Assembly (NCBI GenBank): GCA_016124855.1
Contig: WGMX01000054.1
Coordinates: 1-64,000 of the forward strand
Source of the DNA: Anaerolineaceae bacterium
Lineage (GTDB): Bacteria > Chloroflexota > Anaerolineae > Aggregatilineales > Phototrophicaceae
DNA length: 64,000 nucleotides
Reading direction: 5' to 3'
The translations under genes and the position numbers were made by a program. The notes under the pieces are model-generated. The model was not told the origin of the DNA. It searched no databases and saw only the letters and a program-made list of their open reading frames with translations. Numbering within the stretch: position 1 is the first letter of the stretch; every line of letters starts with the position of its first letter. Below are positions 7,455-15,354 of the stretch, in pieces.

Positions 7455-9341
7455 TTATTTCTTCAATGATAGCACGTAAGCTACCAACGCATCGACATCG
7501 CTGGTCTGTAATTGTCCGGCGTAATTCTGGTACATCAAGCCGCTGGCATAGCCTTCAACTACATAATCGTTGGGACGCAAAATGGACTGGCGTATATAGT
7601 CTTCCGCACTCAAGCCGGATACCCGTGAACCGGCGATCTCACTAATCCCTAAAAGGGACGGCCCAACGCCTGTCGCACCGTTTTCTAATAGATGGCAGGT
7701 GATGCAAGCCGGAGCGCCGTTCGCGCCGCTGCGGAAAATGGTTTCCCCTTGTGCGACGAGATCGCTGTTAGCATCTGCACTGGTCGAAGCTGCTGCTTCT
7801 GTTGTCGCTTCGCTGGTCGCCTCGATTTGTTCATTACCTGAATAGGTGACGCGGTAAACCGTGCCAGTATTCCACTCCATCACATAGAGCGCGCCATCTG
7901 GCCCGACTGTGACATCTATCGGATTGTAAACCGCGAGATCGGTGCGGAAACGAGCGAAGGGCTGCCACTTGCCTGTATAACCGCCTTTGCCATCTGCTGT
8001 TAAGGTTACGAACACCACCATCTGACCGTTTTGCAGGGCAAGTTGTTTGGGGAAGGCCGCCCCTGTCCCAAACTGCGCCACAAAGATGCCATCGTGATAA
8101 GCTGGTGGGAATTGATCTGCTGAATAATAAACGAGGCCGCTGCTGGCTGATGAGGTATAAAAATCGGTAACTGGCCCTGTATATTCCCCGATGTTTCCTG
8201 CCACGCCGTAGACATATGGGAAGCCGTAATTTTTTCCCTGCTGCACAAAATCAAGTTCTTCAGGGGGCAAATAGGCTAAGGTATCATCCGGCTCATCAGG
8301 GCTGTTATCGGCAGTGAACAATTCGCCTTTAGGCGAGAAGGTTAAGTCATAAGGATTACGGAAGCCTGTCGCGAAAACTTCCACATCACTGCCATCGGGA
8401 TTCATGCGCAGAATAGATGCTTCGTACTTATCTTGCAGCGGACCGTGGTCAGTCGTCGCACCGATGCCGACATATAGTTTGTTATCTGGCCCGAAGACAA
8501 TGCCATTATTCGAATGGAACGTGTGCTTCCATGTGGGCAGCCCTTCGATGATCGGCTGGATGCTGTCTAGTTTGCCATCACCGTCGCTATCGCTAACGAT
8601 GCTAATTCGTCCCGCGTCCGAGACATAGGTTTTGCCATCGTGGAAGGCCAACCCAACCGCATAATTCACCTTATCACCGGGGTCATCAAACAACATGGTG
8701 CTGGTTTCGGCGTAACCGTCATGATCTTCATCTGTCATTTTGACGATATGACCATCCAACGCCAGAACAATCATCGCACCACTCGAATCGAAGGTCACGA
8801 CAGTGGGCTGGGTAATGGGCAGCCGTGCATACAACTTGGACTGGAATCCTTCGGGCAAGTCCATGATATTCATGTCATATTTGCTGAGCGTAAAACTGTA
8901 TTCGGCAGGTGTATTAGAAAGTTCATCTTCGGGGCTTCCAGCCGAATCCTTCTTAACAACCACTACCGTCCAATAGTATTTACCCGGTTTCCGGTCTAGC
9001 AGCCAATTTGTCAGGTCAAATTGCGAGTCCTGCGTCCGGGCGATGCCGTTATGGTCAGCGCCCTCTGCCCAAACACGGAGATCATACACTTCATCCTCTG
9101 CTAACGGACGTATCCAACTCCATACCAACTTGACTTCAGCGATATTGTCGAACACCGAGTCGCTGTCTGGTGAGACTAAAGTGGGGGCGGCCCGTGCCGC
9201 CGCTTGATCTCTGGCAGTAAGTGTTCCCTCTACTAATGTATTGATGTCCGGGGTTGGCTCCGGCGCAGGTGTACATGCCGCGGCTATCAGCAGCAGCACA
9301 AGGATGCAGATTTTGTTCATAGGAATGTCAACGATTTTCAT
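7455..9341 (-). CDS. Lipoprotein: sorbosone/glucose dehydrogenase-like propeller fused to cytochrome c
   Basis: This 628-residue protein starts with a lipoprotein signal (VLLLIAAAC, Cys at residue 23). An immunoglobulin-like segment follows (residues about 55-155), then a six-bladed propeller of the PQQ-dependent sorbosone/glucose dehydrogenase superfamily (roughly 160-510; landmarks HSNNGIVFGPDNKLYV, FATGFRNPYDL, GKNYGFPYVYG, DGALYVMEWNTG). A Thr/Ala linker leads to a class I cytochrome c with one CITCH haem site. The layout suggests an outward-facing dehydrogenase passing electrons to its own haem. An alternative start at 9320 (MNKICILV) would shorten the signal peptide; neither start has a clear ribosome site. 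Confidence 0.82.
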   Translation of the reverse strand: MKIVDIPMNKICILVLLLIAAACTPAPEPTPDINTLVEGTLTARDQAAARAAPTLVSPDSDSVFDNIAEVKLVWSWIRPLAEDEVYDLRVWAEGADHNGIARTQDSQFDLTNWLLDRKPGKYYWTVVVVKKDSAGSPEDELSNTPAEYSFTLSKYDMNIMDLPEGFQSKLYARLPITQPTVVTFDSSGAMIVLALDGHIVKMTDEDHDGYAETSTMLFDDPGDKVNYAVGLAFHDGKTYVSDAGRISIVSDSDGDGKLDSIQPIIEGLPTWKHTFHSNNGIVFGPDNKLYVGIGATTDHGPLQDKYEASILRMNPDGSDVEVFATGFRNPYDLTFSPKGELFTADNSPDEPDDTLAYLPPEELDFVQQGKNYGFPYVYGVAGNIGEYTGPVTDFYTSSASSGLVYYSADQFPPAYHDGIFVAQFGTGAAFPKQLALQNGQMVVFVTLTADGKGGYTGKWQPFARFRTDLAVYNPIDVTVGPDGALYVMEWNTGTVYRVTYSGNEQIEATSEATTEAAASTSADANSDLVAQGETIFRSGANGAPACITCHLLENGATGVGPSLLGISEIAGSRVSGLSAEDYIRQSILRPNDYVVEGYASGLMYQNYAGQLQTSDVDALVAYVLSLKK

Positions 9342-9553
9342 ATGGATACAATAATAGGCGGATTGTTTATGAAAAATGTGGAGATTTGGTGGAGATTAAG
9401 GAAGTTTTAACGAAATACTGGCTAGATTATGAGGCACAGATTAAGGCTTTAATTATGTTTCACGTTTGTTTCTGAATTTTTGAAGTAATTGACGAGAAGT
9501 GCCGAATTTGAATGAATGGTATTGACGGTATCACATCTTTAAGAACCTTTTGC

Positions 9554-10192
9554 TCAGGCGAATATCAATTTCACCGCAAGAGCAATCCAGAGCAAACCAA
9601 ACAGCGTGTTCATATAGGGCATAAGCCGAAAATAGAAGCGGCGGATGCGCGGCTGGGAAAACATGATGGCAACTAATAGATACCAGAGGCTGGTCGAACC
9701 AAGCAGACCAACCGCTATCAACAATTTTTCGAATAGTGAAGCTGCGGCGGGGACAAATCCGGTATACAGGGAAACGTAATATAACATCGAAGCCGGATTA
9801 GAGAGGTGGGTCAACAGTCCACGCCGATAGGCCTGACTGGCTGTTAAATCGCTGAGGTTTATTTGTGTCGAAATATGGATATCTGCTTGCTTTGTGCGAA
9901 ACTGGCGGTAAGCAGCCATGAGCATCTTGAAGCCCGTATAAGCGAAGTACAGGCCACCGAGCAGCCGAATAGCCGCGAACAGCACGGGAATCCGTGAGAT
10001 TATTGCTGCAAAACCAATCATTCCGGCGGCAATGTGAATGAATGAGCCGGTGATGATGCCGCCACCAACCCACAATCCAGCACGGCGTGAACGGGTTAAG
10101 GCCGTTTGTGTGACGGCCAAAAAATTCGCGCCGGGGGTCACGACCGCCGTGATATGGATAACTGCCAGTGACAGCCAAATTTCAAGTGTCAT
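9554..10192 (-). CDS. LysE/RhtB-family amino acid exporter
   Basis: The 212-residue protein has the usual length and roughly six hydrophobic helices of LysE/RhtB exporters. The family signature is the early VVTPGANFLAVTQTALTRSRRAGLWVGGG segment with its PG(A/P)N motif. These proteins export amino acids or homoserine lactones using the proton gradient; the substrate is not predictable here. Its stop is 211 bases below the sorbosone-dehydrogenase-like gene start, and its start is just 5 bases after the end of the peptidyl-tRNA hydrolase gene, so it may be read from the pth transcript. Confidence 0.88.
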   Translation of the reverse strand: MTLEIWLSLAVIHITAVVTPGANFLAVTQTALTRSRRAGLWVGGGIITGSFIHIAAGMIGFAAIISRIPVLFAAIRLLGGLYFAYTGFKMLMAAYRQFRTKQADIHISTQINLSDLTASQAYRRGLLTHLSNPASMLYYVSLYTGFVPAAASLFEKLLIAVGLLGSTSLWYLLVAIMFSQPRIRRFYFRLMPYMNTLFGLLWIALAVKLIFA

Positions 10193-10197
10193 TCAGC

Positions 10198-11112
10198 CTA
10201 ATAAATCTTGGTGTTCGGGGTGTACCAATATTCCGTGCCATCTTGGTGGCGGTTCAACAGACCGTCGTCGAATAACTCGCGCCGCAGTAACGCGGGATCG
10301 CCGAATGTATGCCACTGGTTGAGTAATGCGTTTACTTCATTCTCTGTGTAGGTTTTGCCCGCCTCAAATTTAGAGGCGAGATAATCTAGTGCCAAAAGCT
10401 GCTTGGAACGTTTGGAAGGCCACCACTTGAGCCGACCTTCCACATCCAAATGATTTTTCAGCGGCTCGAAGTCGGGCGGAAGTTCAAGAGTTTTCCGTTT
10501 TTCACGAGTTGTTGGTTTGGGCGCCGGCTTGGGTTGGTCAATATCACCGTTGTGACGGGTCATCGCCAAATCGATGCCGTCTGTTAACCAAGTTTCGACC
10601 GCATCTGAAGCACGATCAATTACCTGTGAGGCGAGGATGGCGTCGTCGCCTTTGAACGGGCCTAGAACATAATCCTTGGCCTGCATCTTTCCCGGTGGTC
10701 GCCCAATGCCGAAGCGCAAACGGTTGAAATCTTGCGTACCGAGGTGCTGAATAATGCTTTTAATACCGTTCTGACCACCCGCGCTGCCCGACTGTCGTAA
10801 CCGCACCGTGCCGAGTGGAATATCAAGATCATCGGCTACCACCAGAATATTCGGCAGTTCGACCTTGTAAAAATCGACCAATGACCGAACGGCCTCTCCA
10901 CTGAGGTTCATATAGGTTTGTGGTTTAGCAAGGATTACCTTTTTGTTCTTCATGGTTCCGCTGGCGACCTGTGCCTTACGCTCGGTTTTCCCGAACGCCA
11001 GCCCATAGCGTTTCGCCATTTCGTCCATAACGCGGAAGCCAACATTATGGCGTGTGTCTTCATAATCTTTGCCGGGATTACCTAAGCCGACAATTAAATA
11101 CCAATCTGTCAT
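10198..11112 (-). CDS. pth: Peptidyl-tRNA hydrolase with C-terminal DUF2087-like domain
   Basis: The first 190 residues are a complete bacterial Pth, which recycles tRNA from prematurely released peptidyl-tRNA. Present are GLGNPGKDYEDTRHNVG with the catalytic His, QTYMNLSGEAV with the conserved Asn, DDLDIPLG, and GGQNGIKSIIQHLGTQDF. The usual length is about 190-200; here a further 100 residues follow a charged linker. That tail (from LPPDFEPL to the end) has the LKNHLDVEGRLKWWPSKRSKQ and FDDGLLNRHQDGTEYW features of DUF2087, a small domain normally seen at the end of transcription regulators. The fusion is unusual. There is no frameshift at the junction. Confidence 0.93.
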   Translation of the reverse strand: MTDWYLIVGLGNPGKDYEDTRHNVGFRVMDEMAKRYGLAFGKTERKAQVASGTMKNKKVILAKPQTYMNLSGEAVRSLVDFYKVELPNILVVADDLDIPLGTVRLRQSGSAGGQNGIKSIIQHLGTQDFNRLRFGIGRPPGKMQAKDYVLGPFKGDDAILASQVIDRASDAVETWLTDGIDLAMTRHNGDIDQPKPAPKPTTREKRKTLELPPDFEPLKNHLDVEGRLKWWPSKRSKQLLALDYLASKFEAGKTYTENEVNALLNQWHTFGDPALLRRELFDDGLLNRHQDGTEYWYTPNTKIY

Positions 11113-11215
11113 GTGATGTGTTAGGGATACTTGAGCACTATTCAGAAGGATAGCAGAGGTGAGGTGGATTCTGTAGGGGAGAGCTGCAAAAACAGTCTCC
11201 CTTAGCGCACATAAG

Positions 11216-12193
11216 CTAATCCTGCATATTTACTTTAATGAGTTGGCTGTAGGTATTGTTTGTATCTGATATGATCAACGCGCCGTCGGAAGCCAAGGCC
11301 AATGAAACGGTAAAAGAGAGTTCGTCGGTTCCGAAATCTTTTCCCCAATTCTGTCGTTCCTGAGCTTGACCATATTGAGCCAGCAGTTTGCCCTCTTTAT
11401 CCAATTTAAAGATGGATGTCGCCTTGTCTGGATCCGAACCAGCACTGAAATAAAAGTTCCCGTCATAGTCAATGTCGAAGCCCCGATATTGAATAAACTT
11501 CTGTTCTTTCATAAATTCTGGTGCGAATTCGTGGACGGTGGCTTTACCATCCTCTTCGCTAATCCAACCGATGCCAAACCCTAGAAAAAAGAGCGTGCCA
11601 TCAGGTGCAAAGTCAAAATAACTAACCCCTTGCAGCTTATCGGCTCCGGTAATGATCGAGCGTACATATTCCCCTTCTGGCGTGAAAACTTGAAAATGCA
11701 CCCCTACGCCACTATATGAGACATATAGGTTGCCATCTGTATCAAGCTCGATTTCCCCCGGATAGCCTTCACTAAAGCCTTCTGATGTATGAAAAGGGAC
11801 AGTGGACAAGATTTTTCCGGTTGAGTCAACCAAATAAACGCTGCTTCTGCTATCCGCGATCCAGAAATTGCCGTCTTTGGTCACTTCTATATCATTATAT
11901 TGTTTGATCGTGCCGGTTTTATCGACCAATGTGCCGAGCGTTTTACCGGTTTTTGCATCAATAATCAGAATGTTCGAATAATTAGCGACGTATACTTTGC
12001 CATCAGCGTCGGCTGATACATTCAAGAAGGCGTTTGCCCCCTTTGGCCCAGCCGTGTAATCAACCGTGGCATGTGTGCGCCACGCTACATCTTTAGCGCT
12101 GTATAGCTTTACTGTATCGGACTGGGCCAGCATGCGGAAAGCACTTATAAATACCAAAACACTGATAGCTAACGCTAATCGATTGGGTTTCAT
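11216..12193 (-). CDS. Secreted NHL/SMP-30-like beta-propeller protein
   Basis: The 325-residue product begins with a signal peptide (AISVLVFISAFRMLAQ) and continues as an all-beta protein with repeating blade motifs such as DADGKVYVANYSNILIID, TKDGNFWIADSRSSVYLVD, DTDGNLYVSYSG, DYDGNFYFSAGSDPDK and ASDGALIISDTNN. This pattern is that of NHL or SMP-30-type propellers, which serve as binding scaffolds or lactonase-like enzymes. No catalytic residues can be assigned with confidence. It is a single-gene unit on the minus strand. Confidence 0.7.
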   Translation of the reverse strand: MKPNRLALAISVLVFISAFRMLAQSDTVKLYSAKDVAWRTHATVDYTAGPKGANAFLNVSADADGKVYVANYSNILIIDAKTGKTLGTLVDKTGTIKQYNDIEVTKDGNFWIADSRSSVYLVDSTGKILSTVPFHTSEGFSEGYPGEIELDTDGNLYVSYSGVGVHFQVFTPEGEYVRSIITGADKLQGVSYFDFAPDGTLFFLGFGIGWISEEDGKATVHEFAPEFMKEQKFIQYRGFDIDYDGNFYFSAGSDPDKATSIFKLDKEGKLLAQYGQAQERQNWGKDFGTDELSFTVSLALASDGALIISDTNNTYSQLIKVNMQD

Positions 12194-12290
12194 TTTGCCT
12201 CCATACGTTATTCAATACAGGCATTATGTGGGCAAATGAAAACCGAAGCAAATCGCTTATCGAGAGTGATGTGGAAGTGAGGTTAATGAC

Positions 12291-12668
12291 TTAAGTGCCG
12301 GCTAATTTTTTGCGCTGTTCGTCGTTGTGCTTGCCGTAAGCATTCAATCCGGCTAACCATTTTGTCCGCATATCTTCTGGAATCAGCCCCACATAAAGAG
12401 GACTGCCCTGCTCATAATAGGATTCCGGCACACCATACCAGTGGGTTAGTCCCATTTCCGGTGGATACTGCCGAATGAAGTTGACGAGGTTAGCTTCGGA
12501 TTCGGTACGGATAGCGAAGGTCATCACAGCCAAACCTTGTTGGGTCATGTTGATAGGGGCGACTGCGACCAATTCACAGCCACATTCGCCCGCTGTGTGC
12601 ATCAGCGCGTCGTAATCGGTGTCAGGGCGTATGACCCATCCGCAAGCAAAGTAAAGTGGTTCAGCCAT
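12291..12668 (-). CDS. Hypothetical protein, 125 residues
   Basis: I do not recognise this protein. It is cytosolic by appearance, with a mixed alpha/beta pattern: FACGWVIRPDTDYDALMHTAGE, a GLAVMTFAIRTESEANLVNFIRQYP strand-helix, then GLTHWYGVPESYYEQGSPLYVG. The two predicted beta-alpha units would fit a small ferredoxin-like fold. It is set 42 bases downstream of the ABC exporter gene on the same strand, and could share its transcript. Confidence 0.65.
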   Translation of the reverse strand: MAEPLYFACGWVIRPDTDYDALMHTAGECGCELVAVAPINMTQQGLAVMTFAIRTESEANLVNFIRQYPPEMGLTHWYGVPESYYEQGSPLYVGLIPEDMRTKWLAGLNAYGKHNDEQRKKLAGT

Positions 12669-12710
12669 GAGGTTTCCGTAAAATTAGCCAATAATCAAAT
12701 ATGGCTCATT

Positions 12711-14660
12711 CTACACCATCTCGCGCTCGCCTTTGAACTGTGTCTCATACAAATCGGCGTAGAGGCCACCACGATCCAGCAGTTCTTGGTGTGTGCCACG
12801 CTCGACCGTACGCCCACGATCCATCACCAAGATTTGGTCAGCCGCCAAAATGGTACTCAAGCGGTGAGCGATCACGATGCTGGTGCGGCCTGCCATAACT
12901 GTTTTGAGTGCGTCCTGAATCAGCGCTTCGGATTGGCTGTCGAGATGGCTGGTGGCTTCATCCAATACTAGAATACGCGGATTTTTAAGGATGACACGGG
13001 CAATGGCAAGGCGCTGCTTTTCGCCACCGCTCAGCCGATAACCTCGCTCCCCAACTACTGAGTCGTAACCATCCGCTAGACCCATAATGAAGTCATGGAT
13101 ATTGGCTGCTTTACAGGCGGCTTCGATCTCTGCCTGTGTCGCGTCCATTTTAGCGTAGAGCAGGTTGGTGCGGATGGTATCGTGGAATAGGTGCGTTTCC
13201 TGTGTCACCATGCCGATTTGTGCCGCCAGCGATTCGAGCGTGACATCTTTGAGATCATGTCCATCAATCAAGATGTGTCCACTGGTCGGGTCATACAGAC
13301 GCGGGATGAGATAGGTCATGGTGGTTTTGCCCGCGCCGCTCGGGCCAACTAAGGCGACTAGCTGCCCCGGTTTAATGGTAAAGGACACATCATCCAGTGC
13401 GGCTTCGCGGGCTTGGGTATGAGGCGTGTCCGCTTCACCGTTAGCTTTAGCCGTTTTACCGTTGCCGTTCGCATCCAACGACATCACATTTTTGATATTT
13501 TCCATGCGCCCCGGACGATTGACTTCCGTGAGAAGGTTTTCAGCACGTATGTCGTACTTGAAGCTAACATGTTCAAAGGTGAGTTCGCCGTGAACATCTG
13601 TTAAAGGGAGGGCATCGGGCTTTTCGACAATATCCAACGGTAAGTCGATCACTTCAAAGACACGCTCGAAGCTGACCATTGAGCGGGCAAAGATGACAGG
13701 AGAATTGGTGAGGGATTGCAGCGGGCCATAAAGCTGACCGAGGTAGGCGCTAAAGGCAACAATTGTGCCGATGCTGAAGACACCGTCGAGTACCAGATGT
13801 CCACCCACCCAGTAGACAACGGCTGTACCGACGACACCAACCATGCCGACGATGACCCAGAATTGGTTGCCGAGATAAGCCTCTTTGACACCAATATCAC
13901 GCACTTTACCGGCGCGGTTTGCAAAGCGTTCGGTTTCCAGTGTGCCGCGTCCGAACAGCTTGACCAACAAAGTCCCGCCGATGTTGAGCGTTTCGTTCAT
14001 CATGGCGTTCATCTGGGCGTTGTATTCCATCCCTTCACGACGGATAGCCCGTAATTTACCGCCACGCTTGCGGGCGATAAAGATAAACACCGGCAGCACG
14101 GCTACGCTCATGATGGTTAAGCGCCAATCCATCGTGAGCATGACTCCCAGTACGGCGATAACTTGGACGACATTGACCACCATGGTCACAATCGTATCGC
14201 TGATGGCGGATTGAGCGTTCACGACATCGTTGTTGAGACGGCTCATTAACTCGCCGACTTTGGTGTTGGTGAAGAATCGTAACGACATCCGTTGTAGATG
14301 ACTGTAAAGGGTCGTTCGGAGATCAAAAATAACCCCTTCACCGATCTGGGCATTGAGCAGGCGGGTGTACATTCCAACCAGACTGACGGCAATCGGGATG
14401 AGCACCAAGCCGAATGCGAGGATATTCAAGCGCTGGGCATCGCCTTTAGGAAGGGCGTTGTCGATGAGATCACGGAAAATGAGCGGCGTGAGCAAACCCA
14501 AACCGGTCGTGATGAGAATTGTCACCAGCGTAATTGCAATTTTCGTCCAATAGGGACGGGCGTAACTAAGGACACGTTTGACCAGAGGCCATGTCACGGC
14601 CTTATTTTTATCTTGATCACTTCCCCACGCGTAGACCCACCAACCACCACCATGCATCAT
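12711..14660 (-). CDS. ABC exporter (fused transmembrane and ATPase domains)
   Basis: The 649-residue half-transporter has six transmembrane helices (about 35-330) and an ATPase domain with Walker A GPSGAGKTT, Q-loop MVTQETHLF, signature LSGGEKQRLAIARV, Walker B ILVLDEATSHLD and H-loop VIAHRLS. It resembles MsbA/LmrA-type homodimeric exporters of lipids or drugs. Between the YDIRAENLL strand and the start of the ATPase core (ALDDVSF) there is an extra stretch of about 45 polar residues rich in Asn, Lys and Gly, where most homologues continue directly. The ATG at 14660 has GGAGG at 14664-14668. A promoter and operator-like dyads lie just upstream. Confidence 0.93.
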   Translation of the reverse strand: MMHGGGWWVYAWGSDQDKNKAVTWPLVKRVLSYARPYWTKIAITLVTILITTGLGLLTPLIFRDLIDNALPKGDAQRLNILAFGLVLIPIAVSLVGMYTRLLNAQIGEGVIFDLRTTLYSHLQRMSLRFFTNTKVGELMSRLNNDVVNAQSAISDTIVTMVVNVVQVIAVLGVMLTMDWRLTIMSVAVLPVFIFIARKRGGKLRAIRREGMEYNAQMNAMMNETLNIGGTLLVKLFGRGTLETERFANRAGKVRDIGVKEAYLGNQFWVIVGMVGVVGTAVVYWVGGHLVLDGVFSIGTIVAFSAYLGQLYGPLQSLTNSPVIFARSMVSFERVFEVIDLPLDIVEKPDALPLTDVHGELTFEHVSFKYDIRAENLLTEVNRPGRMENIKNVMSLDANGNGKTAKANGEADTPHTQAREAALDDVSFTIKPGQLVALVGPSGAGKTTMTYLIPRLYDPTSGHILIDGHDLKDVTLESLAAQIGMVTQETHLFHDTIRTNLLYAKMDATQAEIEAACKAANIHDFIMGLADGYDSVVGERGYRLSGGEKQRLAIARVILKNPRILVLDEATSHLDSQSEALIQDALKTVMAGRTSIVIAHRLSTILAADQILVMDRGRTVERGTHQELLDRGGLYADLYETQFKGEREMV

Positions 14661-14671
14661 TAACCTCCATT

Positions 14672-14713
14672 TAGAACCATGTGTTCTAGTGGTTAAATCA
14701 TACAGAACACATG
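14672..14713. promoter_or_regulatory. Operator-like AGAAC dyads around the exporter start site
   Basis: TAGAAC (14672-14677) and GTTCTA (14683-14688) form a 6-bp inverted repeat with a 5-bp spacer, placed just after the predicted transcription start. A third half-site, AGAACACATG (14704-14713), is the exact reverse complement of CATGTGTTCT at 14678-14687 and lies in the -10/-35 spacer. The spacing differs by one base from the GAAC-N4-GTTC box of LexA, so a LexA assignment is not made. Confidence 0.45.
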
Positions 14714-14725
14714 AACGGTCGTCTA
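14697..14725 (-). promoter_or_regulatory. Sigma-70-type promoter of the ABC exporter gene
   Basis: On the minus strand TAGACG (14720-14725; 4 of 6 to the -35 consensus) and TATGAT (14697-14702; 5 of 6 to the -10 consensus) are separated by exactly 17 bp. Transcription would begin near 14690, giving a leader of about 30 bases that includes GGAGG. Confidence 0.5.
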
Positions 14726-14829
14726 CTGCACAAATGGTCAGGGTATATAGAGTTATTTAACATGTATGAGGGCGATAAATTGCAGTAAATGATGCAAATG
14801 TTTGCAATTTTCGCAGATTTCGCATATTT

Positions 14830-14969
14830 TCCGCCGAAATGACTGGCGGCTGGTTCGGCTAAGGCCGCTGAATCGACATTTTGTGCCGGCGGGAAGCCCG
14901 GTGAATGCCACTGAAATGGCGTATTTGCAGCGGGATTAGCCGTGTATTCCGCCGCTGTGCAAAAGTTGC
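14830..14969 (+). repeat. Dispersed 140-bp intergenic element, copy B
   Basis: Leader at 14830-14847, then units 14848-14890 (43 bp), 14891-14931 (41 bp) and 14932-14969 (38 bp). Shared blocks with copy A include CCGCCGAAATGAC, GGCCGCTGAAT, GACATTTTGTG, GGCGGGAAGC, TGAATGCCACTGAAATG and TTTGCAGCGG. Confidence 0.75.
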
Positions 14970-15175
14970 AAGATTCAAGTGGCAAGTTACAAGTCTTTTG
15001 TTGAAACTTGATTACTATCCAGTCAATGGTAATACTCCGTAAAATGTTTGAAGTTCGTATCCCCTCCCTAAATCCCACATCAGCACCATTCGCACATGGA
15101 CAATCATTGCACAAGTTCAGATTGCCCGTTATCACTCTGCTGATAGCCTCTGCGCAGCGAGAAGACTTCTATGCC

Positions 15176-15201
15176 GGACGAGGCACGCCTCGTCCCTACG
15201 A
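15176..15201 (+). repeat. Hairpin element 1 with CTACGA tail
   Basis: A perfect 9-bp stem (GGACGAGGC at 15176-15184, GCCTCGTCC at 15187-15195) closes on two bases and is followed by CTACGAAA. The same stem occurs at 18648 and 24656. The tail recurs with other stems at 28876 and 35120. Confidence 0.75.
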
Positions 15202-15264
15202 AACGGATGATAAAGGAACGCGGCGTTATGAAAACTGCTCTCTACCGTTTTGAGTGGTGCGACG

Positions 15265-15337
15265 TGAGAGTAAAACACATCTCATATTAGAACAAAAGTT
15301 CAGTAGTGTCAACCGAGAATCGTTCGAGTTTTCAAAC
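15265..15337 (+). repeat. Second conserved intergenic module, copy B
   Basis: Gapless match to 1724-1796, with the blocks TGAGAG, TTAGAACAAAAGTT (15287-15300), GTGTCAA and TTCGAGTTTTCAAAC (ending 15337). It ends 18 bases before the stop of the next minus-strand gene. Confidence 0.65.
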
Positions 15338-15354
15338 GTTGTTTGATGAACAAT

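Larger units (their letters stand above)
14661..15354. other. Gene-free interval built of nested repeats
   Basis: No gene is supported in these 694 bases. From left to right there are the exporter's promoter and operator dyads (14672-14725), the second copy of the 140-bp element (14830-14969) with its AAGTGGCAAGTTA tail to about 14994, a 270-base stretch holding a perfect hairpin (15176-15195), and the second copy of the 73-bp module (15265-15337). Compared with copy A near 1.5 kb, the distance between the two modules is about 210 bases longer here. Confidence 0.7.

Noticed and set aside
14672..14688. LexA/SOS box upstream of the ABC exporter
   Set aside because: The half-sites GAAC and GTTC are 5 bases apart here rather than the 4 of the Gram-positive box, and the gene is not a typical SOS gene.
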